Source: Cystobacter ferrugineus (GTDB lineage: Bacteria; Myxococcota; Myxococcia; Myxococcales; Myxococcaceae). From it: DNA of 64,000 nt. A program made the position numbers and the translations under genes. The stretch covers positions 372,001 through 436,000 of the forward strand of contig NZ_MPIN01000002.1 in the NCBI RefSeq assembly GCF_001887355.1. Direction: 5' to 3'. Below the pieces are notes generated by a model, which worked only from the letters and a program-made list of their open reading frames with translations, had not been told where the DNA came from and made no database searches. Positions 53,865 to 61,353 of this stretch are shown piece by piece (the first letter of the stretch is position 1; each line of letters begins with the position of its first letter).

Positions 53865-55568
53865 CTACTGCGGGGTCAGCTTGCGCAGGGCGCCGTCACC
53901 GCCGCCCTTGACGTACCAGATGCTGCCATCGAGCGGAGACACCTTCAGCGCGCGCACCGCACCGGTGTACACGTTGTTCGCACTGCGGCCGTAGCGCTCG
54001 ACGCCCGTGACGTTGTTGGTCGCCGGGTCGATCACCACGCGGTACAGCGCGATGGACGAGGTGGAGCCGAGCAGTGCGGAGCCCTTCCACTGCGGGAACA
54101 GGTTGCCGTTGTAGAACGCCAGCCCGGACGGGGACATGGAGTTGGTGGTGGAGAACCAGCCCCAGTACGCCGCCGGCGGCGTGAACTGCGGCGCGGTGTC
54201 GTGGCGCGGATACGGCTGGCCCGGCATGTAGGCATCGCCGTTGTAGTGGTTGCCGTTGCTCACCAGAGGCCAGCCGTAGTTGGCACCCTTGATGATGAAG
54301 TTGAACTCGTCGCCGGAGGCGGGGCCCATCTCATTGAGCCACAGGTTGCCGCTGCCGTCGAACGCCAGGCCGTAGGGATTGCGGAAGCCCTTGGCCCACA
54401 CCTGCCCGCGCACGCCGCCCAGAGACGCCTCGGGGTTGTCGCTGGGGGTGCTGCCGTCGAGGTTCAGGCGGATGATCTTGCCCAGCGCGCTGTCCGTCTG
54501 CTGCGCGACGTGTCCGCGGTCGCCATTGGCGGCCGGGATGTCGCCGTCGCCCACGGCGAGGTAGACGTGCTGGCCATTCGGAGCGAACGCGATGCGCGCG
54601 CCCGGCTGACCGCGGACGGAGTAGCTCGACGGCTCCTGCCAGATGACCTGGAGGTTGGACAGGCTCGCGGTACCACCGCTCTCGTCGAGGCGCGCGGACG
54701 CCAGGGTGAGGTGGTTGTTGTTGTCCGCGCCCTTGGCCACGTAGCTGAACCACAGCTTGCGGTCCTGGGCGAAGGTCGGCGAGGTCGCCACGTCGTGGAG
54801 GCCGCTCTGGCCGCCACCGCCGTTGGCACCCACGGAGACCGGCAGGCCGCTGATGGACGTCTTCACGCCGGCCGGCGTCACGATGTACATGCGGTCACTC
54901 TTCTCGGTGACCACGATGCGGCCGTCGGGCAGGAAGTCCAGACCCCACGGGTTGTTGAACGCCGCCACCTCGGTGATGTTGAACGGCGCCGCGGGCTCCG
55001 TCTGGTTGCCGGTGACGCGCGCGTTGTACGACACGGTGGGCGCCGTGCCCGGCTCGGCCGGATCCGTCGGGTCGGTCGGATCCGGGTCCGGCTGGCTGCC
55101 ACCGCTGGTGGCGTAGACCTCGAACTCGTGCAGCGAGTAGCCGTAGATTCCGTTCTTCTGCGTGCCGTACATCGAGACGTAGCGCGCCAGGACGGGAGTG
55201 AACGAGATGTCTTCCGTGCCCCCCTGGCCGTTGGTCTTGGTATGCACGGTGCTCCAGGTGGTGCCGTCGTTGGAGACCCGGATGGTGTAGGCGGTGGCGT
55301 ACGCGTTCTCCCAGCGCAGCACCACGCGGCCGATCGACTGCTCACTGCCGAGGTCGACGGTGATCCACGTGGGGCTCACGAACTCGGAGCCCCAGCGGGT
55401 GCCCAGGTCTCCGTCGTTGGCGTTGGCGGCCTTGAGCGCCACGGGGTTCTCGGTGCTGCTGGCGGCGATGGGCTTGTTCAGCGCGAGGTTGACCGGTGCG
55501 GTCTGCGCGAAGGCGCACGGGGCGGCGATGCTGGCCAGTAGCAGAAACGAGTGCTGCACGCGACGCAT
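53865..55568 (-). CDS. Discoidin-fused PQQ-dependent sugar dehydrogenase
   Basis: A 567-residue secreted protein. A signal peptide (LLLASIAAPCAFAQ) is followed by an F5/8 type C (discoidin) carbohydrate-binding domain, residues about 22-155 (LALNKPIAASSTENP, DGDLGTRWGSEF). A Pro/Thr/Asp linker leads to a soluble-glucose-dehydrogenase-like beta-propeller (NPWGLDFLPDGRIVVTEK, GLHDVATSP, GFRNPYGLAFD, then GANYGWP). The propeller oxidises aldoses with PQQ and calcium; the discoidin domain may tether it to polysaccharide. ATG at 55568 is taken from two close starts. A low-GC region lies upstream. Confidence 0.88.
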   Translation of the reverse strand: MRRVQHSFLLLASIAAPCAFAQTAPVNLALNKPIAASSTENPVALKAANANDGDLGTRWGSEFVSPTWITVDLGSEQSIGRVVLRWENAYATAYTIRVSNDGTTWSTVHTKTNGQGGTEDISFTPVLARYVSMYGTQKNGIYGYSLHEFEVYATSGGSQPDPDPTDPTDPAEPGTAPTVSYNARVTGNQTEPAAPFNITEVAAFNNPWGLDFLPDGRIVVTEKSDRMYIVTPAGVKTSISGLPVSVGANGGGGQSGLHDVATSPTFAQDRKLWFSYVAKGADNNNHLTLASARLDESGGTASLSNLQVIWQEPSSYSVRGQPGARIAFAPNGQHVYLAVGDGDIPAANGDRGHVAQQTDSALGKIIRLNLDGSTPSDNPEASLGGVRGQVWAKGFRNPYGLAFDGSGNLWLNEMGPASGDEFNFIIKGANYGWPLVSNGNHYNGDAYMPGQPYPRHDTAPQFTPPAAYWGWFSTTNSMSPSGLAFYNGNLFPQWKGSALLGSTSSIALYRVVIDPATNNVTGVERYGRSANNVYTGAVRALKVSPLDGSIWYVKGGGDGALRKLTPQ

Positions 55569-55599
55569 GTGGGACTCCATGGTTGTTTGGGTTGGGTCG

Positions 55600-56140
55600 C
55601 AGGAAACCTGGGGGGCGACAAAGCGGTTTCCTCACCCAAGACGGACGACAGCGCCGGATTGGGATGTCTGTCTCATATCATGACGCGACATTCTATGGAG
55701 AGAATTCAGAGGCGCATTCCCACATATTTCCGAGGAAAGCGGATTCTCCGCCGCGGGGGGGCGGGTTGTCTTCCATTGAAAAGAAAAAACCCGACAACCC
55801 CTGAGGATTGCTGGGCTTCGACCGGACAGGCCGAGTGTGTGGGTTGTCTCCTATTGCATACGTTGTGGGCTTGCATGGTTGGTGCGGAGTTGATGCGGAC
55901 AAGTGTAAATGAATAATGTTTTGTTAGAAGACAAGAATGGGTGGGTATGGATTTATTGGAAGACAAGAATGAGTGACAGGTTGGTGGGAGGACAGCTTTG
56001 TCAACCGCGCTGTCGCGACGCGGAGGAGGACGGGGAGGCGCTCGCGAGCAGGGTGGAGCACCGGCATCCCCGCTCCCCCGCTCGAGGTCCCCTCCGGCGA
56101 CCCCGAGACGGGGCACATGGAGGGCCAGGGAGGGCGCGGG
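55600..56140. other. Low-GC repeat region 3' of tRNA-Asp
   Basis: A 540-base gene-free region, with an AT-rich core at about 55850-55985, unusual in this genome. It contains an imperfect 47-base copy (55779-55825) of the tRNA-Asp terminator (56141-56187), two copies of GGGTTGTCTYCYATTG (55763, 55841), and two copies of GAAGACAAGAATG (55927, 55959). No convincing gene was seen. Confidence 0.6.
55779..55825. repeat. Degenerate copy of the tRNA operon terminator region
   Basis: It matches 56141-56187 over about 47 bases, including the A-rich AAAAGAAAAA block and GAGGATTGCTGGGCTTCGAC. The stem is broken (left arm ACCCGACAA against right arm TTGCTGGGCT), so it is a decayed duplicate rather than an active terminator. 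Confidence 0.65.
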
Positions 56141-56180
56141 AAAAGAAAAAGCCCAGCAACCCCGGAGGATTGCTGGGCTT
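56141..56180 (-). terminator. Rho-independent terminator of the tRNA operon
   Basis: AAGCCCAGCAA (56149-56159) pairs perfectly with TTGCTGGGCTT (56170-56180). On the minus strand the stem runs into TTTTTCTTTT. It begins 8 bases beyond the tRNA-Asp 3' end. Confidence 0.85.
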
Positions 56181-56187
56181 CGACTGG

Positions 56188-56261
<74 letters not shown>

Positions 56262-56284
56262 ACAACGACTACACTCAACGGACT

Positions 56285-56356
56285 TGGGCGGAACAGGGAT
56301 TGAACCTGTGACCCTCGCCTTGTAAGGGCGACGCTCTACCGCTGAGCTATCCGCCC
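56285..56356 (-). tRNA. tRNA-Val (anticodon TAC)
   Basis: A 72-base cloverleaf on the minus strand. The acceptor GGGCGGA pairs with TTCCGCCC-type sequence. The D-arm reads TAGCTCAGCGGTAGAGC, the anticodon loop CTTACAA gives TAC, and the T-arm contains CAGGTTCAATCCCTG. Discriminator A, CCA not encoded. First gene of the two-tRNA operon. Confidence 0.95.
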
Positions 56357-56390
56357 TCTCGCGCGTCACCGCGTTGCGACGGGGCGGGCT

Positions 56391-56418
56391 TTTATCGGCC
56401 TCCCCCCGACCCTGTCAA
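56391..56418 (-). promoter_or_regulatory. Sigma-70-type promoter of the tRNA operon
   Basis: On the minus strand TTGACA (56413-56418) and GATAAA (56391-56396) are separated by 16 bases, with the tRNA-Val 5' end 35 bases downstream of the -10 box. A consensus -35 is uncommon in this GC-rich DNA. Confidence 0.75.
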
Positions 56419-56551
56419 GCATACCTTTTCCGGGGATGATTCATTCCGGGCCCTCCCGTCTCGGGCGTTGACCGGGACGACTCCTCCTGTGACAACCCTC
56501 GCCCCCCGCTCGCCCCCCGAGGGACTTGGGGAGCCACCCGGAGCTTCCACC

Positions 56552-57589
56552 TTGAACGACCGCCTCCTTCGCGCCGCCCGCCGCCAGCCCACGGACACGA
56601 CCCCCGTGTGGCTCATGCGCCAGGCGGGCCGCTACCTGCCCGAGTACAGGGCCATCCGCGGCAACATCGCCTTCCTGGACCTGTGCAAGCACCCGGACCT
56701 CGCCGCCGAGGTCACCGTCCAGCCCATCACCCGCCTGGGCGTGGACGCGGCCATCATCTTCTCGGACATCCTCATCCCCGTGGAGGCCATGGGCATCGAG
56801 CTGGAGCTGGGCGACAAGGGGCCGCACTTCCCCAACCCCGTCCGCTCCGCCGCCGACATCGAGCGGCTCGGCGTGCCCGACCCCGTTCAGGGCACCGGCT
56901 TCGTGGCCGAGGCCATCCGCCGCACCCGGCGCGCCCTCAACGACTCGGTGCCCGTCATCGGCTTCTGCGGTGCCCCCTTCACCCTCGCCGCCTACATGGT
57001 CGAGGGCGGCGGCTCCAAGAGCTACATCCTCATCAAGCGCCTGCTCTTCGAGCAGCCCCAGCTCGTCCACACGCTCTTCGAGAAGCTCACGCGCACGCTC
57101 ATCCCCTACCTGCTCATGCAGGTGGAGGCCGGCGCGAGCATCGTGCAGATCTTCGACTCGTGGGGTGGTGAGCTCTCTCCCTGGGACTACGAGCGCTTCT
57201 GCCTGCCGTACCTCACGCGCATGGTGAAGGAGGTGCAGGCCAAGGGCGTGCCCGTCATCCTCTTCGGCACCGGCATGTCCAACCACCTGCCGCTGCTCAA
57301 GCGCACTGGCGCGGACGTCATCGGCCAGGACTGGCGCACCCCCCTCGACGAGGCCCGCCGCGTGCTCGGCCCGGACGTGGCCGTGCAGGGCAACCTGGAT
57401 CCGCTCCACCTCTTCCTGCCGCGCGAGGAGCTGGAAGCGCGCGTGGTGGACATCCTCCGGCGCGCGGGGCCCGTGGGCCACATCTGCAACCTCGGCCACG
57501 GCATCCTCCCGCCCACGGACCCGGAGGCCGCGAAGTTCTTCGTGGACGCCGTCCACAAGCACGGCTTCGCGCTGCGCCAGTCCCCCTGA
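56552..57589 (+). CDS. hemE: Uroporphyrinogen decarboxylase
   Basis: A 345-residue cytoplasmic enzyme of heme synthesis that decarboxylates uroporphyrinogen III to coproporphyrinogen III. Signature WLMRQAGRYLPEYR near the N-terminus, IIFSDILIP, and GFCGAPFTLAAYMVEGGGSK. The TTG at 56552 is chosen because GGAG lies 8 bases upstream and the family begins exactly with NDRLLRAARRQ. The longer frame from 56468 adds an unrelated Pro-rich extension. Monocistronic by appearance, beside the divergent tRNA operon. Confidence 0.95.
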   Translation: MNDRLLRAARRQPTDTTPVWLMRQAGRYLPEYRAIRGNIAFLDLCKHPDLAAEVTVQPITRLGVDAAIIFSDILIPVEAMGIELELGDKGPHFPNPVRSAADIERLGVPDPVQGTGFVAEAIRRTRRALNDSVPVIGFCGAPFTLAAYMVEGGGSKSYILIKRLLFEQPQLVHTLFEKLTRTLIPYLLMQVEAGASIVQIFDSWGGELSPWDYERFCLPYLTRMVKEVQAKGVPVILFGTGMSNHLPLLKRTGADVIGQDWRTPLDEARRVLGPDVAVQGNLDPLHLFLPREELEARVVDILRRAGPVGHICNLGHGILPPTDPEAAKFFVDAVHKHGFALRQSP

Positions 57590-57664
57590 GCCGCCAGGTT
57601 GTGTGATGGTTGACACCCCGCGTGCCCCCTCTCCAGGCGGGCCCCAGGGCAGGGGAGTGTCGGG

Positions 57665-57680
57665 TTGATTCCAGAATCAA
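57665..57680. promoter_or_regulatory. Operator-like dyad upstream of fadI
   Basis: TTGATTC and GAATCAA, perfect 7-base arms around CA, 71 bases before the fadI ATG. The form fits a TetR-type repressor site, as used in beta-oxidation control; the regulator is not in the window. Confidence 0.5.
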
Positions 57681-57718
57681 TCTCCCGTTGACGCGCCGCA
57701 CCACCGCTCATTAGATGC

Positions 57719-57745
57719 GCCTCACCCCGCAGGGAAAGGTGAGGC
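57719..57745 (+). promoter_or_regulatory. Hairpin enclosing the fadI Shine-Dalgarno sequence
   Basis: GCCTCACC pairs perfectly with GGTGAGGC around an 11-base loop. The right arm contains the probable ribosome-binding GGTGAGG, 6 bases before the ATG, so the stem would hide it. Confidence 0.5.
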
Positions 57746-57750
57746 ACACA

Positions 57751-59052
57751 ATGGCACGCGAGCAGCAAAACGGTCACCGCAGGGTGGCCATCGTCCGTGG
57801 ATTGCGGACGCCCTTCGCGAAGGCGGGTACGGACTTCGCGAGGCTCACCGCGTTGGATCTGGGCCGCATCGTGGTCCAGGAGTTGGTGCAGCGCTCGGAG
57901 ATCGATCCGCAGGAGATCGATCAGGTGGTGTTCGGGCAGGTCATCCCCACGCTCACCGCGCCGTCCATCGCGCGCGAGGTGGTGATCGCCGCCGGGCTGC
58001 CGCGCAAGATCGACGCCTTCACGGTGTCGCGCGCGTGCGCCACGTCCATCCAGGCGATGACCACGGCGGCCAACGCCATCGCCGTGGGCGAGGCGGACGT
58101 GGTGCTCGCCGGAGGCACCGAGTGCATGTCGGACGCGCCCATCTTCACCAGCCGTCCGCTGGCCCAGGCGCTGATGGCCGCCTCCAAGGCGAGGGATCTG
58201 CCCGGCAAGCTCAAGGCCTTCCAGGCGCTCAAGCCGGGAGACCTGGTGCCCGTGCCCCCGGCCATCGCCGAGCACTCCACCGGCCTGACCATGGGCGAGA
58301 GCGCCGAGAAGATGGCCAAGGAGAACGGCATCTCCCGAGAGGAGCAGGATCGGATCGCGCTCGCCTCGCACCAGAACGCCGCGCGCGCCTGGAAGGAGGG
58401 CTTCTTCGACTCCCACGTCATGCACGTGGTGGTGCCGCCCAGGTACGAGAAGGTCGCCGACAAGGACAACATCGTGCGCGCGGACACGAGCCTGGAGTCG
58501 CTCGCCCAGCTCAAGCCCGTGTTCGACCGCAAGTACGGCACCATCACCGCGGGCAACGCCTCGCCGCTCACCGACGGCGCCGGCGTGCTCTTGATGATGA
58601 GCGAGGAGAAGGCCAGGGCGCTCGGCCTGGAGCCGCTCGGCTACCTGCGCTCGCACGCCTTCGCGGCCACGGACCCCGGGGACCAGCTCCTGCAGGGCCC
58701 CGCCTACGCCGTGCCGGTGGCCCTCAAGCGCGCGGGGATGACGCTCGCGGACATCGATCTCGTGGAGATGCACGAGGCGTTCGCCGCCCAGGTGGCGAGC
58801 AACCTCCAGGCCCTGGCCTCCAAGGAGTTCGCCAGGAAGGCCGGCTGGAGCGCGCCGGTGGGCGAGGTGGACCGCACGCGGCTGAACCTGTCGGGCGGCT
58901 CGCTGTCGCTGGGACATCCCTTCGGGGCCACGGGGGCGCGCATCGTCACCCAGGCCCTGCATGAGCTGAAGCGTCAGAACAAGAACACGGTGCTGTGCAC
59001 CGTCTGCGCCGCCGGTGGCCTCGGTGCCGCGGTGGTCCTGGAGCGTGCGTGA
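57751..59052 (+). CDS. fadI: Acetyl-CoA acyltransferase (3-ketoacyl-CoA thiolase)
   Basis: A 433-residue thiolase performing the last step of beta-oxidation, releasing acetyl-CoA. The nucleophile Cys is in SRACATSIQAM. The C-terminal HEAFAAQVASN and the CTVCAAGGLGAA motif give the catalytic His and second Cys. Its length and proximity to a FadJ-type alpha subunit identify FadI rather than acetyl-CoA acetyltransferase. ATG at 57751; an upstream frame start at 57715 is less likely. Its stop overlaps the next start (TGATG), so expression is coupled. A hairpin covers the ribosome-binding site. Confidence 0.93.
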   Translation: MAREQQNGHRRVAIVRGLRTPFAKAGTDFARLTALDLGRIVVQELVQRSEIDPQEIDQVVFGQVIPTLTAPSIAREVVIAAGLPRKIDAFTVSRACATSIQAMTTAANAIAVGEADVVLAGGTECMSDAPIFTSRPLAQALMAASKARDLPGKLKAFQALKPGDLVPVPPAIAEHSTGLTMGESAEKMAKENGISREEQDRIALASHQNAARAWKEGFFDSHVMHVVVPPRYEKVADKDNIVRADTSLESLAQLKPVFDRKYGTITAGNASPLTDGAGVLLMMSEEKARALGLEPLGYLRSHAFAATDPGDQLLQGPAYAVPVALKRAGMTLADIDLVEMHEAFAAQVASNLQALASKEFARKAGWSAPVGEVDRTRLNLSGGSLSLGHPFGATGARIVTQALHELKRQNKNTVLCTVCAAGGLGAAVVLERA

Positions 59053-61292
59053 TGGGTGCCATGGTTGCTCAGGAGTCCGAGGTGAAGCAGGGCCTGTCCT
59101 TCCAGCTCGAGGGGGACATCGGCCTCGTGGTGTTCAACCAGGTGGACGAGCCGGTGAACACGCTCTCGCCCCAGACGGGCGCGGCGTTCGCGGCGCTGCT
59201 CGACCGGGCGGAGAAGGACGCCGCGGTGAAGGCGCTCGTCTTCATCTCCGGCAAGAAGGACAGCTTCGTGGCCGGAGCGAAGATCGACTTCCTCCAGACC
59301 ATCAAGACGGCCGCGGAGGCCACCGCCACGTCCCGGGACGGGCAGCGGGTCTTCGACCGGCTGGAGTCCTTCCCCAAGCCGGTCGTGGCGGCCATCCACG
59401 GCGCGTGCCTGGGCGGCGGTCTGGAGTGGGCGCTCGCGTGCCACTACCGCATCGCCACCGACAGCCCCAAGACGACGATCGGGCTGCCCGAGGTGCAACT
59501 GGGACTGCTGCCCGGCGCGGGAGGCACCCAGCGTCTGCCGGCGCTCATCGGCGCGCAGGCCGCGTTGGATCTCATCCTCGCGGGCAAGACGGTGAAGCCC
59601 TCCAAGGCGAAGCGGTTGGGCATCGTGGATGAGGTGGTGCCCGTGCCCATCCTGCGTGAGGTGGCGCTGCGGCGCGCCCGCGAGCTGGTGGCCGGGACGC
59701 TGAAGGTGGAGCGCTCGCACGGCCAGGGGCTCAAGGCGGTGGCGCAGCAGGGCAAGAAGGGTGGCCTGGGTGGGCTGCTGCTGGGGCTCGCCAACAAGGA
59801 GATGTGGACCGAGGTGGCGCTGGAGGACAATCCCCTGGGCCGCAAGGTGCTCTTCGAGCAGGCGAAGAAGCAGCTTCGCAAGAAGACGCGCGGCAAGTTC
59901 CCCGCGCCGGAGAAGGCGCTCGAGGCCATCCGGGTGGGTCTGGAGTCCGGCCGCGCGGCGGGTCTGGAGGCCGAGGCCCGGCTCTTCGGAGAGCTGGTGG
60001 TGTCGGATGTCTCCAAGCGGCTGGTGGAGATCTTCTTCGCCACCACGGCGCTCAAGAAGGAGAACGGCACGGACAAGGCCGACGTGAAGGCGCGCCCGGT
60101 GAAGAAGGTGGGCGTGCTGGGCGGCGGTCTGATGGGCGGCGGCATCGCCTATGTCAGCTCCGCGCTACAGGGCGTGCCGGTGCGCGTGAAGGACAAGGAC
60201 GACGCGGGCGTGGGCCGTGCCCTCAAGCAGGTGCAGGGCATCTTCGACGAGCGCGTGAAGCGGCGCTCGCTCACCTCGCGCGAGTCGGCGGCGAAGATGG
60301 CGCTCGTCACCGGCGGCACCGACTACAGCGGCTTCAAGAACGTGGACGTGGTCATCGAGGCCGTCTTCGAGGATCTGGCGCTCAAGCGCCGCATCCTCGG
60401 CGAGGTGGAGGCCGTCACGCGCGAGGACTGCATCTTCGCCTCCAACACCTCGAGCATCCCCATCACCCAGCTCGCCGAGGGCGCGCGCCGGCCCGCGCAG
60501 GTCATCGGGATGCATTACTTCAGCCCGGTGCACAAGATGCCCCTCTTGGAGATCATCACCCACAAGGGCACCGCGGATTGGGTGACGGCCACGTGCGTGG
60601 AGATCGGCAAGAAGCAGGGCAAGACGGTCATCGTCGTCAACGACGGGCCGGGTTTCTACACCTCGCGCATCCTGGCGCCGTACATGAACGAGGCCGCGTA
60701 CCTGCTGGCCGAGGGCGCCGACATCGCCGAGCTGGATCGGGCGCTCGTGGAGTTCGGCTTCCCCGTGGGCCCCATCACCCTGCTGGACGAGGTGGGCATC
60801 GACGTGGCGCAGAAGGTGGCGCCCATCATGGAGGCCGCGTTCGGCAAGCGCATCGCGGCGCCCAAGGCGTTCGACAAGGTGGTGGCCGACGGACGGCTCG
60901 GCCGCAAGAACAAGAAGGGCTTCTACACCTACGACGGCAAGAAGAAGGAAGTGGACACCTCCGTCTACGAGCTGCTGCCGCATGGCCGCGAGCGCAAGCA
61001 CCTGGACGCCCAGGAGATGGCCGAGCGGTGCGCCCTGCAGATGGTGAACGAGGCGGTGCGCTGCCTGGGCGAGGGCATCCTGCGCAGCCCGCGTGACGGC
61101 GACGTGGGCGCCATCTTCGGCCTCGGCTTCCCGGCGTTCCTCGGAGGCCCCTTCCGCTACGCGGACAGCCTCGGGCCCGCCGAGCTGTTGCGGCGCCTGG
61201 AGCACTACCACGACAAGTACGGCGAGCGTTTCGAGCCCGCGCCGGCCCTCGTGGAGAAGGTGAAGGCCGGCGGGAAGTTCTACCCGGGCTGA
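59052..61292 (+). CDS. fadJ: Trifunctional-type fatty acid oxidation alpha subunit
   Basis: A 746-residue two-domain enzyme. The N-terminal enoyl-CoA hydratase (residues about 15-200) has catalytic Glu in GACLGGGLEWALACHYR and in GLPEVQLGLLPGAGGTQ. The middle to C-terminal 3-hydroxyacyl-CoA dehydrogenase has the NAD motif VGVLGGGLMGGGIAYVSS near 356 and the HYFSPVHKMPLLE motif. It hydrates and oxidises acyl-CoA intermediates for the thiolase encoded just upstream. The ATG overlaps the fadI stop by one base. Confidence 0.94.
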   Translation: MGAMVAQESEVKQGLSFQLEGDIGLVVFNQVDEPVNTLSPQTGAAFAALLDRAEKDAAVKALVFISGKKDSFVAGAKIDFLQTIKTAAEATATSRDGQRVFDRLESFPKPVVAAIHGACLGGGLEWALACHYRIATDSPKTTIGLPEVQLGLLPGAGGTQRLPALIGAQAALDLILAGKTVKPSKAKRLGIVDEVVPVPILREVALRRARELVAGTLKVERSHGQGLKAVAQQGKKGGLGGLLLGLANKEMWTEVALEDNPLGRKVLFEQAKKQLRKKTRGKFPAPEKALEAIRVGLESGRAAGLEAEARLFGELVVSDVSKRLVEIFFATTALKKENGTDKADVKARPVKKVGVLGGGLMGGGIAYVSSALQGVPVRVKDKDDAGVGRALKQVQGIFDERVKRRSLTSRESAAKMALVTGGTDYSGFKNVDVVIEAVFEDLALKRRILGEVEAVTREDCIFASNTSSIPITQLAEGARRPAQVIGMHYFSPVHKMPLLEIITHKGTADWVTATCVEIGKKQGKTVIVVNDGPGFYTSRILAPYMNEAAYLLAEGADIAELDRALVEFGFPVGPITLLDEVGIDVAQKVAPIMEAAFGKRIAAPKAFDKVVADGRLGRKNKKGFYTYDGKKKEVDTSVYELLPHGRERKHLDAQEMAERCALQMVNEAVRCLGEGILRSPRDGDVGAIFGLGFPAFLGGPFRYADSLGPAELLRRLEHYHDKYGERFEPAPALVEKVKAGGKFYPG

Positions 61293-61309
61293 GCCTCACG
61301 GGCGCCGGG

Positions 61310-61338
61310 GCGGGAGGCCGCGACGAGGGGCCTCCCGC
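61310..61338. terminator. Hairpin between convergent fadJ and hydrolase genes
   Basis: GCGGGAGGCC pairs perfectly with GGCCTCCCGC around a 9-base loop, 17 bases after fadJ and 15 beyond the hydrolase stop. It can serve both directions. Confidence 0.65.
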
Positions 61339-61353
61339 TCCGCGCGAGACGTA

